Below are positions 43,871 to 50,875 of a stretch of 64,000 bases of DNA, piece after piece. Below the pieces are notes generated by a model. The model was not told where the DNA came from. It worked only from the letters and a program-made list of their open reading frames with translations, and ran no database searches. Source of the DNA: Bacteriovoracaceae bacterium UBA4096. GTDB taxonomy: Bacteria > Bdellovibrionota > Bacteriovoracia > Bacteriovoracales > Bacteriovoracaceae. The stretch covers positions 40,471 through 104,470 of the forward strand of contig DFXY01000041.1 of assembly GCA_002381945.1 (NCBI GenBank), given 5' to 3'. The translations under genes were made by a program, and so were the position numbers. How positions within the stretch are numbered: position 1 is the first letter of the stretch; every line of letters begins with the position of its first letter.

Positions 43871-44521
43871 ATGAAAGTTCTAGCGTCATTACTTACTTTA
43901 GTTTTAGTTGTTAGCTGTGGGGGAAAATCATCCAATCATACGACTTCTCATCCTGAGAAACAAGGCCTGGAGGAAGCTGAGACGGCGTACGCTTTACCAG
44001 AGGTAGGCTTCCAACGTTCTGTCTCACTCAATTATAAGTTTGAACATCTTTACGAGAATTTAACTGTGAATCCTCATGAGAACAGAAAAGTTCTTGGTGC
44101 TAATCCATTCTTTATCTTTCTATCCGAAGATAATGGAATTGAGTTAAAGGTTTATGCGTCCCAAGACATCAAACGTGTGAGCTACCTTGATTTGGGTAAA
44201 AAATTTGAAACGACCAATATTAAAACTTTTACATCTGAAATTTATCTAGAACCAAATTTAAAGGAAATTCAGGACTTTAACTATACATTTACTTATGGTG
44301 AAACCAACCTGGATTTTCCCGAGCAAGATATGTTGAATAAAGTTTTCATTATTGAAACAGAAACTGGAGATTTGCCTCACGTGAGCAATATGAAAACCAT
44401 GTTCTGGGTTGAATGCCACGGGGGATTTAAATCTGGAACAAAGGATATTTATAGCTGCGCGCATGGTAAACTTAAGTTTAATTACAAACTTTTAGATTAC
44501 CGCCTCAATAAAATTCTTTAA
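43871..44521 (+). CDS. Small lipoprotein of unknown function
   Basis: This 216-residue protein starts with MKVLASLLTLVLVVSCGGKS, a lipoprotein signal with lipobox VVSC. AAGGAG is suitably placed before the ATG. The mature part has no family I recognise; its alternating charged and aromatic residues suggest beta structure. It stands alone, divergent from the larger lipoprotein gene, and ends at a clear terminator. Confidence 0.7.
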   Translation: MKVLASLLTLVLVVSCGGKSSNHTTSHPEKQGLEEAETAYALPEVGFQRSVSLNYKFEHLYENLTVNPHENRKVLGANPFFIFLSEDNGIELKVYASQDIKRVSYLDLGKKFETTNIKTFTSEIYLEPNLKEIQDFNYTFTYGETNLDFPEQDMLNKVFIIETETGDLPHVSNMKTMFWVECHGGFKSGTKDIYSCAHGKLKFNYKLLDYRLNKIL

Positions 44522-44535
44522 TCAATTCAGAACAG

Positions 44536-44571
44536 ATTACTTACGGCCATCGCGGTCGTAAGTGATTTTTT
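44536..44571 (+). terminator. Rho-independent terminator after the small lipoprotein gene
   Basis: Arms ATTACTTACGGCC and GGTCGTAAGTGAT (two wobble or mismatch positions) surround a five-base loop and are followed by six T. Confidence 0.75.
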
Positions 44572-44579
44572 ACTTAGGT

Positions 44580-44903
44580 TTAATCAATTTCCCCATAACA
44601 TTGAGACAACTTTTCCAACCACGCATCTTCTAGTGAAGGTATATCAGGAAGGTAGCGTCTACCTTCTTTACTTAATTTTAGTTCCCATACAATTCGGCAA
44701 ATGGTTGCCCCTCGCAATTGATTACACATTACATGTGATAGTGCTAAGTTTCTAAGCTTATAAGTTCCACCTAACGATTTGGGAATAATGTGTTCAATGG
44801 ATGCCTCTTGAAAATTTATAATTACTTCTTGGCAGACAAAACAGATTTTGCTCATTTCCCATAATTTTTGTCTACGTTTCCTTCTCCAGATAGACATGGC
44901 CAT
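44580..44903 (-). CDS. HNH endonuclease-like protein
   Basis: The product has 107 residues from the ATG at 44903, which has an AGGGGG ribosome site. It contains CFVCQEV (zinc pair), IEHIIPKSLGG (HNH His) and LALSHVMCNQLRG with the final Asn and Cys, a typical compact HNH fold. A REP element (44647-44669) is translated as part of the C-terminal third, encoding EGRRYLPD, and another lies just upstream of the gene. HNH proteins of this size serve in restriction, phage or unknown roles; nothing here tells which. Confidence 0.75.
   Translation of the reverse strand: MAMSIWRRKRRQKLWEMSKICFVCQEVIINFQEASIEHIIPKSLGGTYKLRNLALSHVMCNQLRGATICRIVWELKLSKEGRRYLPDIPSLEDAWLEKLSQCYGEID
44647..44669 (+). repeat. 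REP-like element, type B, inside the HNH coding region
   Basis: Core GAAGGTAGCGTCTACCTTC forms an 8-bp stem. It lies wholly within the HNH gene and keeps the frame open. Confidence 0.75.
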
Positions 44904-44925
44904 ATTAATCCCCCTTCCAATGTGC

Positions 44926-44946
44926 AAGAAGTAGACGCTACCTTTT
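44926..44946 (-). repeat. REP-like element, type B, inverted
   Basis: Reads AAGAAGTAGACGCTACCTTTT on the plus strand, the reverse complement of the usual type B. It is in the leader of the HNH gene. Confidence 0.7.
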
Positions 44947-45029
44947 AGTCCTTCTATTTTTTACCTTTTGATAGCAGTAAAAAATTTAACGCCTCATCTA
45001 AATTTCCTGCGATTCACACCACTTAGAAA

Positions 45030-45150
45030 AATAATCATTGTCATGATTATTGCTTAGAGAAGGAACAAGGAGAGAGGGATCAAAAACTTCACCGCACGAT
45101 CCCTCTTGGGCCTTGTGTCCCAGCAGCGGCATGGAATCATTCCTCTGCTG
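45030..45150 (+). ncRNA. Structured leader or small RNA candidate upstream of the RAYT gene
   Basis: Three hairpins follow one another. The first is AATAATCA/TGATTATT (45030-45051). The second is a two-part stem with outer ACAAGG/CCTTGT and inner AGAGGGATC/GATCCCTCT around a 16-base loop (45062-45120). The third is CAGCAG/CTGCTG (45121-45150). The region has no ORF and no other explanation. It may be a regulatory leader, an independent small RNA, or part of the mobile unit; no known RNA family was recognised. Confidence 0.4.
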
Positions 45151-45192
45151 TCCTGATTAGATTTTACCAGATTCTCTTATTGTTCAAAGAAC

Positions 45193-45210
45193 AAAAAGGT
45201 GCCAGGTTGC
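45193..45210 (+). repeat. REP-like half element, type A, directly before the RAYT gene
   Basis: Reads AAAAAGGTGCCAGGTTGC and ends 3 bases before the transposase ATG. It resembles the altered copy at 41134. Confidence 0.6.
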
Positions 45211-45212
45211 TT

Positions 45213-45833
45213 ATGCCAAGACCCTTACTTATTCGCTCTGAAACCCATCCTTATCATGTGACCTCTCGGTGTAATAATAAGGAGTTCTTTCCTATTCCAT
45301 TAGAGGATGTTTGGGGGATTATGATCGCCCAGCTTAAGCTTGAAGTGATTGAGCAATCTCTGGGTGTCCATGCTTTTGTGTTAATGGGTAATCACTTTCA
45401 TCTTCTTTGCCATACTCCCAATGGGAATTTGGATCAGATCATGCAGAGATTTCTACGGTCGACTTCCATAAAAATTAATATGAAGAGTAATATGATTAAT
45501 CACGTATGGGGTGGGCGTTATAAGTGGAGTTTGATTGAATCTCAAACCCATTATTTTCAAGTTTATCGCTATATTTATCAAAATCCTACAAGGGCCGGAA
45601 TTTGTGAACGAGTTGAAGAATACCCGTATTCTACTTTGAGGCCTTGTCCTTTGCCCATCCACAGCTTTATTCCATTCTCTTTTGGAGGCTTAGAGGGTGA
45701 ACTCCTTTGGCTGAATGAAAAGTATGAAAAAGAAGACCAGGAATTAATCAAGCTCGGATTAAGAAAAAGCCAATTTGACGTAAGCCAAAGAAAACTCAAA
45801 GCCTTTAACAAGCTGAGTTTACCTAAAAGGTAG
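45213..45833 (+). CDS. REP-associated tyrosine transposase (RAYT, Y1/HUH family)
   Basis: This 206-residue protein has HVTSRCNNKEFF, LMGNHFHLLCHTP with the His-x-His metal pair (HUH), and VYRYIYQNPTRAG holding the conserved Tyr of RAYT/Y1 enzymes. RAYTs are single-copy, non-IS relatives of IS200 transposases that nick and join REP DNA. The start at 45213 has a half REP just before it. The stop codon TAG is part of the REP palindrome that follows (45825-45845). About 16 REP-like elements within 17 kb around it are its likely substrates. Confidence 0.88.
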   Translation: MPRPLLIRSETHPYHVTSRCNNKEFFPIPLEDVWGIMIAQLKLEVIEQSLGVHAFVLMGNHFHLLCHTPNGNLDQIMQRFLRSTSIKINMKSNMINHVWGGRYKWSLIESQTHYFQVYRYIYQNPTRAGICERVEEYPYSTLRPCPLPIHSFIPFSFGGLEGELLWLNEKYEKEDQELIKLGLRKSQFDVSQRKLKAFNKLSLPKR

Positions 45834-45845
45834 CGTATACCTTTT
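45825..45845 (+). repeat. REP-like element, type B, containing the RAYT stop codon
   Basis: Reads AAAAGGTAGCGTATACCTTTT; the TAG at 45831-45833 ends the transposase frame. Confidence 0.78.
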
Positions 45846-45854
45846 CGCCTTTCT

Positions 45855-45889
45855 AAAAAAATCTGGACTCCGCCGGTGGGAGTCCAGAT
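45855..45889 (-). terminator. Rho-independent terminator of the small exported protein gene
   Basis: Arms ATCTGGACTCC and GGAGTCCAGAT flank a seven-base loop; on the minus strand six T follow the stem. It begins 11 bp after the stop at 45900. Confidence 0.8.
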
Positions 45890-45899
45890 GGAAGAAACG

Positions 45900-46202
45900 T
45901 TATCGAGTGATGAAATTCGCAGTACAACTTGCAGACTGGATTTGTGGATTGTTATTTGGTCCACGGAAGCGAGCGACGAGACCTGCTGGCACGATACAAT
46001 TGCTATAACACTCTCTAGTATCCCAGTGCTTACTCCCGCTATAAGTATAAGCTTCATAACGGATACTAGTGATCTCAATGTCTCGGCCAGAATCATTCGC
46101 GACTAGACAGTTCATAGTGGTTGGGCTGAATTCGATATTGGTATAGGCCGCAAAAGCACTAACAGAAGAAAGAATTAGGACAGCAGTAAATAGTTTTTTC
46201 AT
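45900..46202 (-). CDS. Small exported protein of unknown function
   Basis: The product has 100 residues from the ATG at 46202. MKKLFTAVLILSSVSAFAA is a clear Sec signal with an AFA cleavage site. The mature 80 residues have four cysteines (two within CYSNC), likely forming disulfides in the periplasm or outside the cell. No family recognised. A strong terminator follows the stop, supporting a single-gene transcript. Confidence 0.7.
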   Translation of the reverse strand: MKKLFTAVLILSSVSAFAAYTNIEFSPTTMNCLVANDSGRDIEITSIRYEAYTYSGSKHWDTRECYSNCIVPAGLVARFRGPNNNPQIQSASCTANFITR

Positions 46203-46325
46203 TTTAAACTCCAAAGTTTGATTGCTGGATTGCAATTTTGTTTTTGGATATTTTTAAACGAAATACGGTTGGGATGGTGCTGATTGAATCTTTTACAGCC
46301 TTAAGATTTCTTAAAGAGGGGATGC

Positions 46326-46348
46326 AGAAAGGTATGCGCTACCTTCTT
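46326..46348 (+). repeat. REP-like element, type B variant
   Basis: Reads AGAAAGGTATGCGCTACCTTC with a changed loop. It lies between the acyl-CoA dehydrogenase stop and the small exported protein gene. Confidence 0.65.
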
Positions 46349-46374
46349 ACCTTAGATTTCTTGAATTTTACAAA

Positions 46375-48186
46375 TCAATGAAGCGTCCGAACAGGTCTTG
46401 CAGAGGAATGACTTTGTTGAATCCGATGTGGCCGTTCCTTAACGATCCCCTCCTCAAGCCAAGAAAACTCATTATCTTCAATCCTCTGGGCCAGGTTGTA
46501 TTTAAATTTATCAGAGTTATGCCATAAATCTTTAAAGAGCTGATCCACCTTCCTTCGAGAGTTCTCACAAAAGAGCTTCGCTAGATCCTCTGAACCATGA
46601 ATCTGCTCTGACTTCGATTTCGTAGCCGCCATCACATAGAGCTCAGTTGCAATATCCACCACCCGGAAAAGAAACTGCTGCCGATTTTGTAGACCGGGCC
46701 CGTGGATGACCATGCCATGAAAGATCTGACGAGCAAGCTTTTTAGTGGCCCGATTGATATAACCCAAATCACCGCCACCGAAAGGTAGGAAAAACCAAAG
46801 TTTTAAATACCAGAAGAAGTAAAAGAACATAATCTTAGGAAGGGCCAAAACTTTCTCTTGGTTTTTTACTTTTTTATCCAGCAACACACCTGAAATTTTA
46901 AGATGCTTATCGACAGCTTCTCGCGCGATATACAGATGCATAATTTCAGTTGTGCCCTCAAAAATCCGGTTTATTCGAAAATCCCGCATGATCCGTTCAA
47001 CGGGAATGCCTTCTTCTCCTCGCGCCCGCAAAGAATCCGACGTTTCATAACCGCGGCCTCCACGCATCTGTAAAAGTTCATCCACATCCTTCCAACCGGT
47101 TTCAGTGCAAAATAATTTAGCAACAGCAGCTTCCAGCCGAATGTCCTGATGATTGTCATATAAGGCAGTGGCGAGATCAGAAATCGCTTCCATGGCAAAA
47201 GTGTTGGCCGCAAGATCGGAGAGCTTATGCGCGATGGCCTCATGCTGATAGATAGGCCTTCCCCATTGAACCCGTTCACTACACCAGGATCTGGCGATTT
47301 CAAGATGCTTTTTCGAAGCGCCCGCAACAGCCGCTGGTAAGGATAGTCTGCCCGTATTGAGTGTCATGAGAGCAAGTTTTAAGCCTTTGCCTCTTTGCCA
47401 CAGGAGATTCTCTTTTGGAACTTTAACATTACTAAAACTAATCACTCCATTCTCAAGAGCGCGAAGTCCCATGAAGTGGCAGCGATGCTCAACCTTTACT
47501 CCAGGCCATTTCATCTCAACGATGAAAGCACTAATGAGATCATCTTCCGGATGGCGGGCCATAACAATAATGACATCGGCAATGGTTCCATTGGTGCACC
47601 AAAGCTTCTCTCCATTTAAAAGATAATGATCAGTTTTGGTTTCAACCGTCGTCTCAAGATTGGCCGGATCTGATCCAACGTTAACTTCTGTTAAGGCGAA
47701 TGCCGAAATCTCACCTCGAGCAAAACGCGGGAGATACTTTTGTTTTTGTTCTTCATTCCCAAACATGATGAGCGGTTGGGGAACTCCAATGGATTGATGG
47801 GCGGATATAAGGGCCACAAGATTAGCATCTTTAGTTGCCGTAACTTTTAGGACTTCGTTGTATTCAGATTGAGTGAATCCGTGACCACCATACTCTTTTC
47901 CAATTTTAAGAGCAAAGAGCTTCATCTCTCTTAAACGCTCAATGATACGGGTAGGAATTTTCCCCTCACGATCAATCAGGTCAGCATCCACTTCATTCGA
48001 GAGAAAAATTTTATATTCATCCAGGAAATCCAGAAAAACTTTATCCTTCATCCCTTTTTTTTCAGGAAAGGGATGAATTAAATCGTAAGAAAAATTTCCC
48101 ATGAACATTTCTTTTAAGAAACTGGTCTTGGTCCAATCCTCTCGACTAGATTCTGCTACCTGCATGGACTGATCGGAGTCTTTCAT
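46375..48186 (-). CDS. Acyl-CoA dehydrogenase family protein
   Basis: The product has about 603 residues from the ATG at 48186; the frame opens at a TTG at 48243, which would add a hydrophobic stretch and is less likely. Motifs: FALTEVNVGSDPANLETT (FAD and substrate loop), LNGEKLWCTNG, and QMRGGRGYE with RIFEGTTEIMHLYIAR near the C-terminal third, all standard. An extra C-terminal domain of about 130 residues sets it apart from short-chain enzymes and resembles FadE-like or very-long-chain relatives. It probably performs the first oxidation step of fatty acid breakdown. Composition is more GC-rich than in the polysaccharide locus. Confidence 0.88.
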   Translation of the reverse strand: MKDSDQSMQVAESSREDWTKTSFLKEMFMGNFSYDLIHPFPEKKGMKDKVFLDFLDEYKIFLSNEVDADLIDREGKIPTRIIERLREMKLFALKIGKEYGGHGFTQSEYNEVLKVTATKDANLVALISAHQSIGVPQPLIMFGNEEQKQKYLPRFARGEISAFALTEVNVGSDPANLETTVETKTDHYLLNGEKLWCTNGTIADVIIVMARHPEDDLISAFIVEMKWPGVKVEHRCHFMGLRALENGVISFSNVKVPKENLLWQRGKGLKLALMTLNTGRLSLPAAVAGASKKHLEIARSWCSERVQWGRPIYQHEAIAHKLSDLAANTFAMEAISDLATALYDNHQDIRLEAAVAKLFCTETGWKDVDELLQMRGGRGYETSDSLRARGEEGIPVERIMRDFRINRIFEGTTEIMHLYIAREAVDKHLKISGVLLDKKVKNQEKVLALPKIMFFYFFWYLKLWFFLPFGGGDLGYINRATKKLARQIFHGMVIHGPGLQNRQQFLFRVVDIATELYVMAATKSKSEQIHGSEDLAKLFCENSRRKVDQLFKDLWHNSDKFKYNLAQRIEDNEFSWLEEGIVKERPHRIQQSHSSARPVRTLH

Positions 48187-48252
48187 AAACCTAAGTATGA
48201 AAGCAAGTGTTGTAACGGGCAATTTAAGAAGTAATAAAGTCAATCACATGTC

Positions 48253-48270
48253 GAAAAGGTAGCGTCTACC
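48253..48270 (+). repeat. REP-like element, type B, right arm truncated
   Basis: Reads GAAAAGGTAGCGTCTACC; the final TTTT is replaced. It lies 10 bp past the stop of the exported protein gene at 48280. Confidence 0.65.
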
Positions 48271-48279
48271 ATTAAGCCA

Positions 48280-49158
48280 TTAGTAAGGAACTTCTCTGGT
48301 AAGATTCATGCCATGACTGCAAAAATCACCGTTCACTTCATCGGTAATGGTATAGGTTCCAGTAAATAGCACAGTTGTGATTTGTTCAAAAAACACTCCC
48401 GTTAAATTTAGAATTTTACAGTTGAGATCAACAAATGTTGTGCCTGGTAAACTTGTACAAACGCGGCTTGATATATTAATGGAACTATTCTGTGGAGACG
48501 GCAGAAAGTTTCCGATGTTATGAAATTCCAGATTGGGATTACCGGTCAGATAGTTGGGATAAAAGTTAAAACTGGTATTAGTAGCAAGTTCCAGTCTGGC
48601 GTTGCCTGTTGTGAGTAAATTGCAACGATCGCGTGTATCCGAGATTTCTCGGATCGTTCCGTTGTAGAGCCCACAAAAACCTGTTAAAGCTCCAAAACCT
48701 AGAATGCAAGTTGAATCATCTGGATTTGCGTCTACTACTAAATTTCGGGTAGTCATGAGAGCGAAGGTATTTGGTGCATCAATCGGCACCCCAATATTGT
48801 TTCTAGTCGTAACTGTTATAGGAATACTGCCATTGGCAAGCCCCGTCTGAATTGTTTTGAACGTAATGGATTTAACTTCATTTATTTCTTCCGGAAAAAT
48901 TACACTAAAGGTTCTTCCGGTATTCGCGACTGTACCACTCACTGTTTTGGGCCCATCTTTGGCAAAATAATTATCTTGATAGACACCCTGAATGGCCGAA
49001 GAGGTCTCATTCCAGTTCACGGAATAATTAACAATGGTGGGTTCCATGGTTTCCGGATTGGCCGAGGTCGCAAAGGAGCCTTCGAGGTGGTACTTAAATT
49101 CCTGGGCAAAGGCCCCAAAAGATAGAAAAGACAAAAAAAGGAAGAGAAAGGTACTCAT
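48280..49158 (-). CDS. Exported protein of unknown function
   Basis: This 292-residue protein starts with a signal peptide ending SFGAFAQ. The mature protein is rich in Thr, Asn and Gly with about eight cysteines and strongly alternating residues, so a beta-rich periplasmic or outer-membrane-associated fold is likely. No domain recognised. It is divergent from ugd across a 100-bp gap that probably holds both promoters. Confidence 0.65.
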   Translation of the reverse strand: MSTFLFLFLSFLSFGAFAQEFKYHLEGSFATSANPETMEPTIVNYSVNWNETSSAIQGVYQDNYFAKDGPKTVSGTVANTGRTFSVIFPEEINEVKSITFKTIQTGLANGSIPITVTTRNNIGVPIDAPNTFALMTTRNLVVDANPDDSTCILGFGALTGFCGLYNGTIREISDTRDRCNLLTTGNARLELATNTSFNFYPNYLTGNPNLEFHNIGNFLPSPQNSSINISSRVCTSLPGTTFVDLNCKILNLTGVFFEQITTVLFTGTYTITDEVNGDFCSHGMNLTREVPY

Positions 49159-49258
49159 ATAATCTCCTTTCCAGCGCTCATATTTTCCTCCTCCACATAG
49201 ACAAAAGCACCAAAATTAACGAAAATGACCACTCTTTTCATTCTTACTGGAGCTTAAA

Positions 49259-50572
49259 ATGAAGCTGAGCATTATTGGCACGGGATACGTAGGTCTTGTA
49301 ACTGGAACTTGTTTTGCAGAAATGGGTCACGAAGTGACTTGTATAGATATCGACGCCGCAAAAGTTGAGCGAATGAAAAGAGGCGAGTGCCCGATTTTCG
49401 AACCAGGCCTTGAGCCACTAATGCAGTCAAACTTTAATGAAGGCCGACTTCATTTCGCCAATAATTATGACTCAGTCACTAAGGCCGAGGCCATCTTCCT
49501 GGCAGTTGGAACTCCTTCTTCTGACGACGGTCAGGCCGATCTTAAATATGTCTTCGGTGCTTGCGATTCAATCGCTCCTTATTTAAAAGACGGATCAGTT
49601 GTTGTGGTCAAATCAACCGTTCCCGTTGGAACTGGTGATAAAGTTCGCGAACATCTTAAATCTAAAACCAACAAAAAGTTCTATGTAGTAAATAACCCTG
49701 AATTTTTAAAAGAGGGTTCTGCTGTCGAAGACTTCATGAAGCCTGAACGCATTATCATCGGCGCCCGAGAAGATAGCGCCGCTGACACTATCGAAGACCT
49801 ATATGAGCCATTTAACCGTCAAGTGAAGCGTACTATCCGCATGAGCAACATCTCGGCCGAGATGACAAAGTATGCTGCGAACTGTTTCCTTGCGACTAAA
49901 ATCTCATTCATGAATGAAGTGGCCCGTCTATGCGATATCGTTGGCGCTGACGTCGAAGAAGTTCGTCACGGCATTTCAACCGATTCTCGAATCGGTTCAC
50001 AGTTCTTATACCCAGGTCCTGGTTACGGCGGCTCTTGTTTTCCAAAAGACGTGAAGGCCCTCGTTTACACTGCTCGCGAACACGGCATCAATTTCAAAAT
50101 TGTCGAAGCCGTCGAAGAAGTAAACAAAGAACAGAAGAAATACCTCGTTGGCAAAGTGAAGAAACACTTCAATGACGACCTTAAAGGCAAAATATTCGTC
50201 CTCTGGGGAACAGCTTTCAAAGCTAACACAGACGACATCCGCGAAACTCCATCAATCGATACGGCCGTCGCCCTTCACCAGGCCGGCGCCAAAGTCCGCA
50301 TCCACGACCCAGAGGCCGCTGATCACTTCGAACAACTCATGACCAAGATGGGCATCCCTGTCGATCAATTTGAGAACAAGTACGACGCTCTAAACGGAGC
50401 CGATGGTTTATTGGTGATGACAGAGTGGAAGCAGTACCGAGCTCCTGACTTCGAAGAAATCAAGTCACGACTTAAGTCTCCACTTATCTTCGACGGCCGA
50501 AACCTCTACAACACTAAGAAGATCCTAGAGCAAGGCTTCACATACTACGCCATCGGCAAACACATCAAATAA
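49259..50572 (+). CDS. ugd: UDP-glucose 6-dehydrogenase
   Basis: This 437-residue enzyme has IIGTGYVGLVTG (NAD loop), VAVGTPSS-type FLAVGTPSSDDG, KSTVPVGTG, NNPEFLKEGSAVEDF and GYGGSCFPKDVKAL with the catalytic Cys. Together these are diagnostic of Ugd. It makes UDP-glucuronate for capsule, LPS or lipid A-linked sugars. Its third codon positions are visibly richer in C and G than in either neighbour block, suggesting high expression or a different history. It lies apart from the main polysaccharide cluster. Confidence 0.95.
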   Translation: MKLSIIGTGYVGLVTGTCFAEMGHEVTCIDIDAAKVERMKRGECPIFEPGLEPLMQSNFNEGRLHFANNYDSVTKAEAIFLAVGTPSSDDGQADLKYVFGACDSIAPYLKDGSVVVVKSTVPVGTGDKVREHLKSKTNKKFYVVNNPEFLKEGSAVEDFMKPERIIIGAREDSAADTIEDLYEPFNRQVKRTIRMSNISAEMTKYAANCFLATKISFMNEVARLCDIVGADVEEVRHGISTDSRIGSQFLYPGPGYGGSCFPKDVKALVYTAREHGINFKIVEAVEEVNKEQKKYLVGKVKKHFNDDLKGKIFVLWGTAFKANTDDIRETPSIDTAVALHQAGAKVRIHDPEAADHFEQLMTKMGIPVDQFENKYDALNGADGLLVMTEWKQYRAPDFEEIKSRLKSPLIFDGRNLYNTKKILEQGFTYYAIGKHIK

Positions 50573-50593
50573 TTCAAATAGGTGCCACACAGA

Positions 50594-50612
50594 CAGGTGC
50601 CACATACCTTTT
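50594..50612 (+). repeat. REP-like element, type A variant, rightmost copy
   Basis: Reads CAGGTGCCACATACCTTTT, with a partial duplicate GGTGCCACA at 50581. No further copy was seen to the right. Confidence 0.6.
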
Positions 50613-50790
50613 GAACGTATTTTTTGCGGTTGCGGCGCCGGAGGAGGAAGTTGCTGGTAGCATTGCTGATGAATAGCAGTGCCGTTATCTAATTTGTAGC
50701 ATCTTTTACTTTTGCTTAGGATCTACTGTAAAAGTTTATTCCAATTAATCAATCGGTAATAAATCTTTCTCATTAGTTGAGTCCTTATGG

Positions 50791-50818
50791 AAAAAGAAAC
50801 CACAATTACTGGTTTCTT
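50791..50818 (-). terminator. Terminator of the methyltransferase-binding protein fusion gene
   Basis: Arms AAGAAACCA and TGGTTTCTT flank a seven-base loop; on the minus strand the T-rich end follows. It lies about 60 bp past the stop at 50876. Confidence 0.55.
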
Positions 50819-50875
50819 CTTAAGGCTCCCGAAGATACTTTCTAATGGAGAATCTGGCTAAATATCTTTTTGCGC

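Larger units (their letters stand above)
45193..45845 (+). mobile_element. RAYT gene framed by two REP-like elements
   Basis: The transposase gene fills the space between a type A half element and a type B element, so that the latter supplies its stop codon. This unit resembles REPtron/BIME arrangements known for RAYTs. No longer terminal inverted repeats or target duplications are visible. Confidence 0.6.
50573..50875. other. Boundary gap between ugd and the AT-rich island
   Basis: It starts with a REP-like element (50594-50612) and a GC-rich patch, then turns AT-rich. A hairpin at 50791-50818 looks like the terminator of the leftward gene. No ORF is supported. Confidence 0.6.

Noticed and set aside
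45578..46096. Long minus-strand frame opposite the RAYT gene and the small exported protein
   Set aside because: The RAYT and exported protein frames have clear motifs and signals, and this frame passes through a terminator.
46971..47327. 118-codon frame inside the acyl-CoA dehydrogenase gene
   Set aside because: It is an alternative frame of a gene with full family motifs, with no ribosome site of its own.
34174..50612. Could the scattered short repeats be a CRISPR array?
   Set aside because: The copies are hundreds to thousands of bases apart, vary in orientation and sequence, and no cas gene is present; a REP family with a RAYT explains them.
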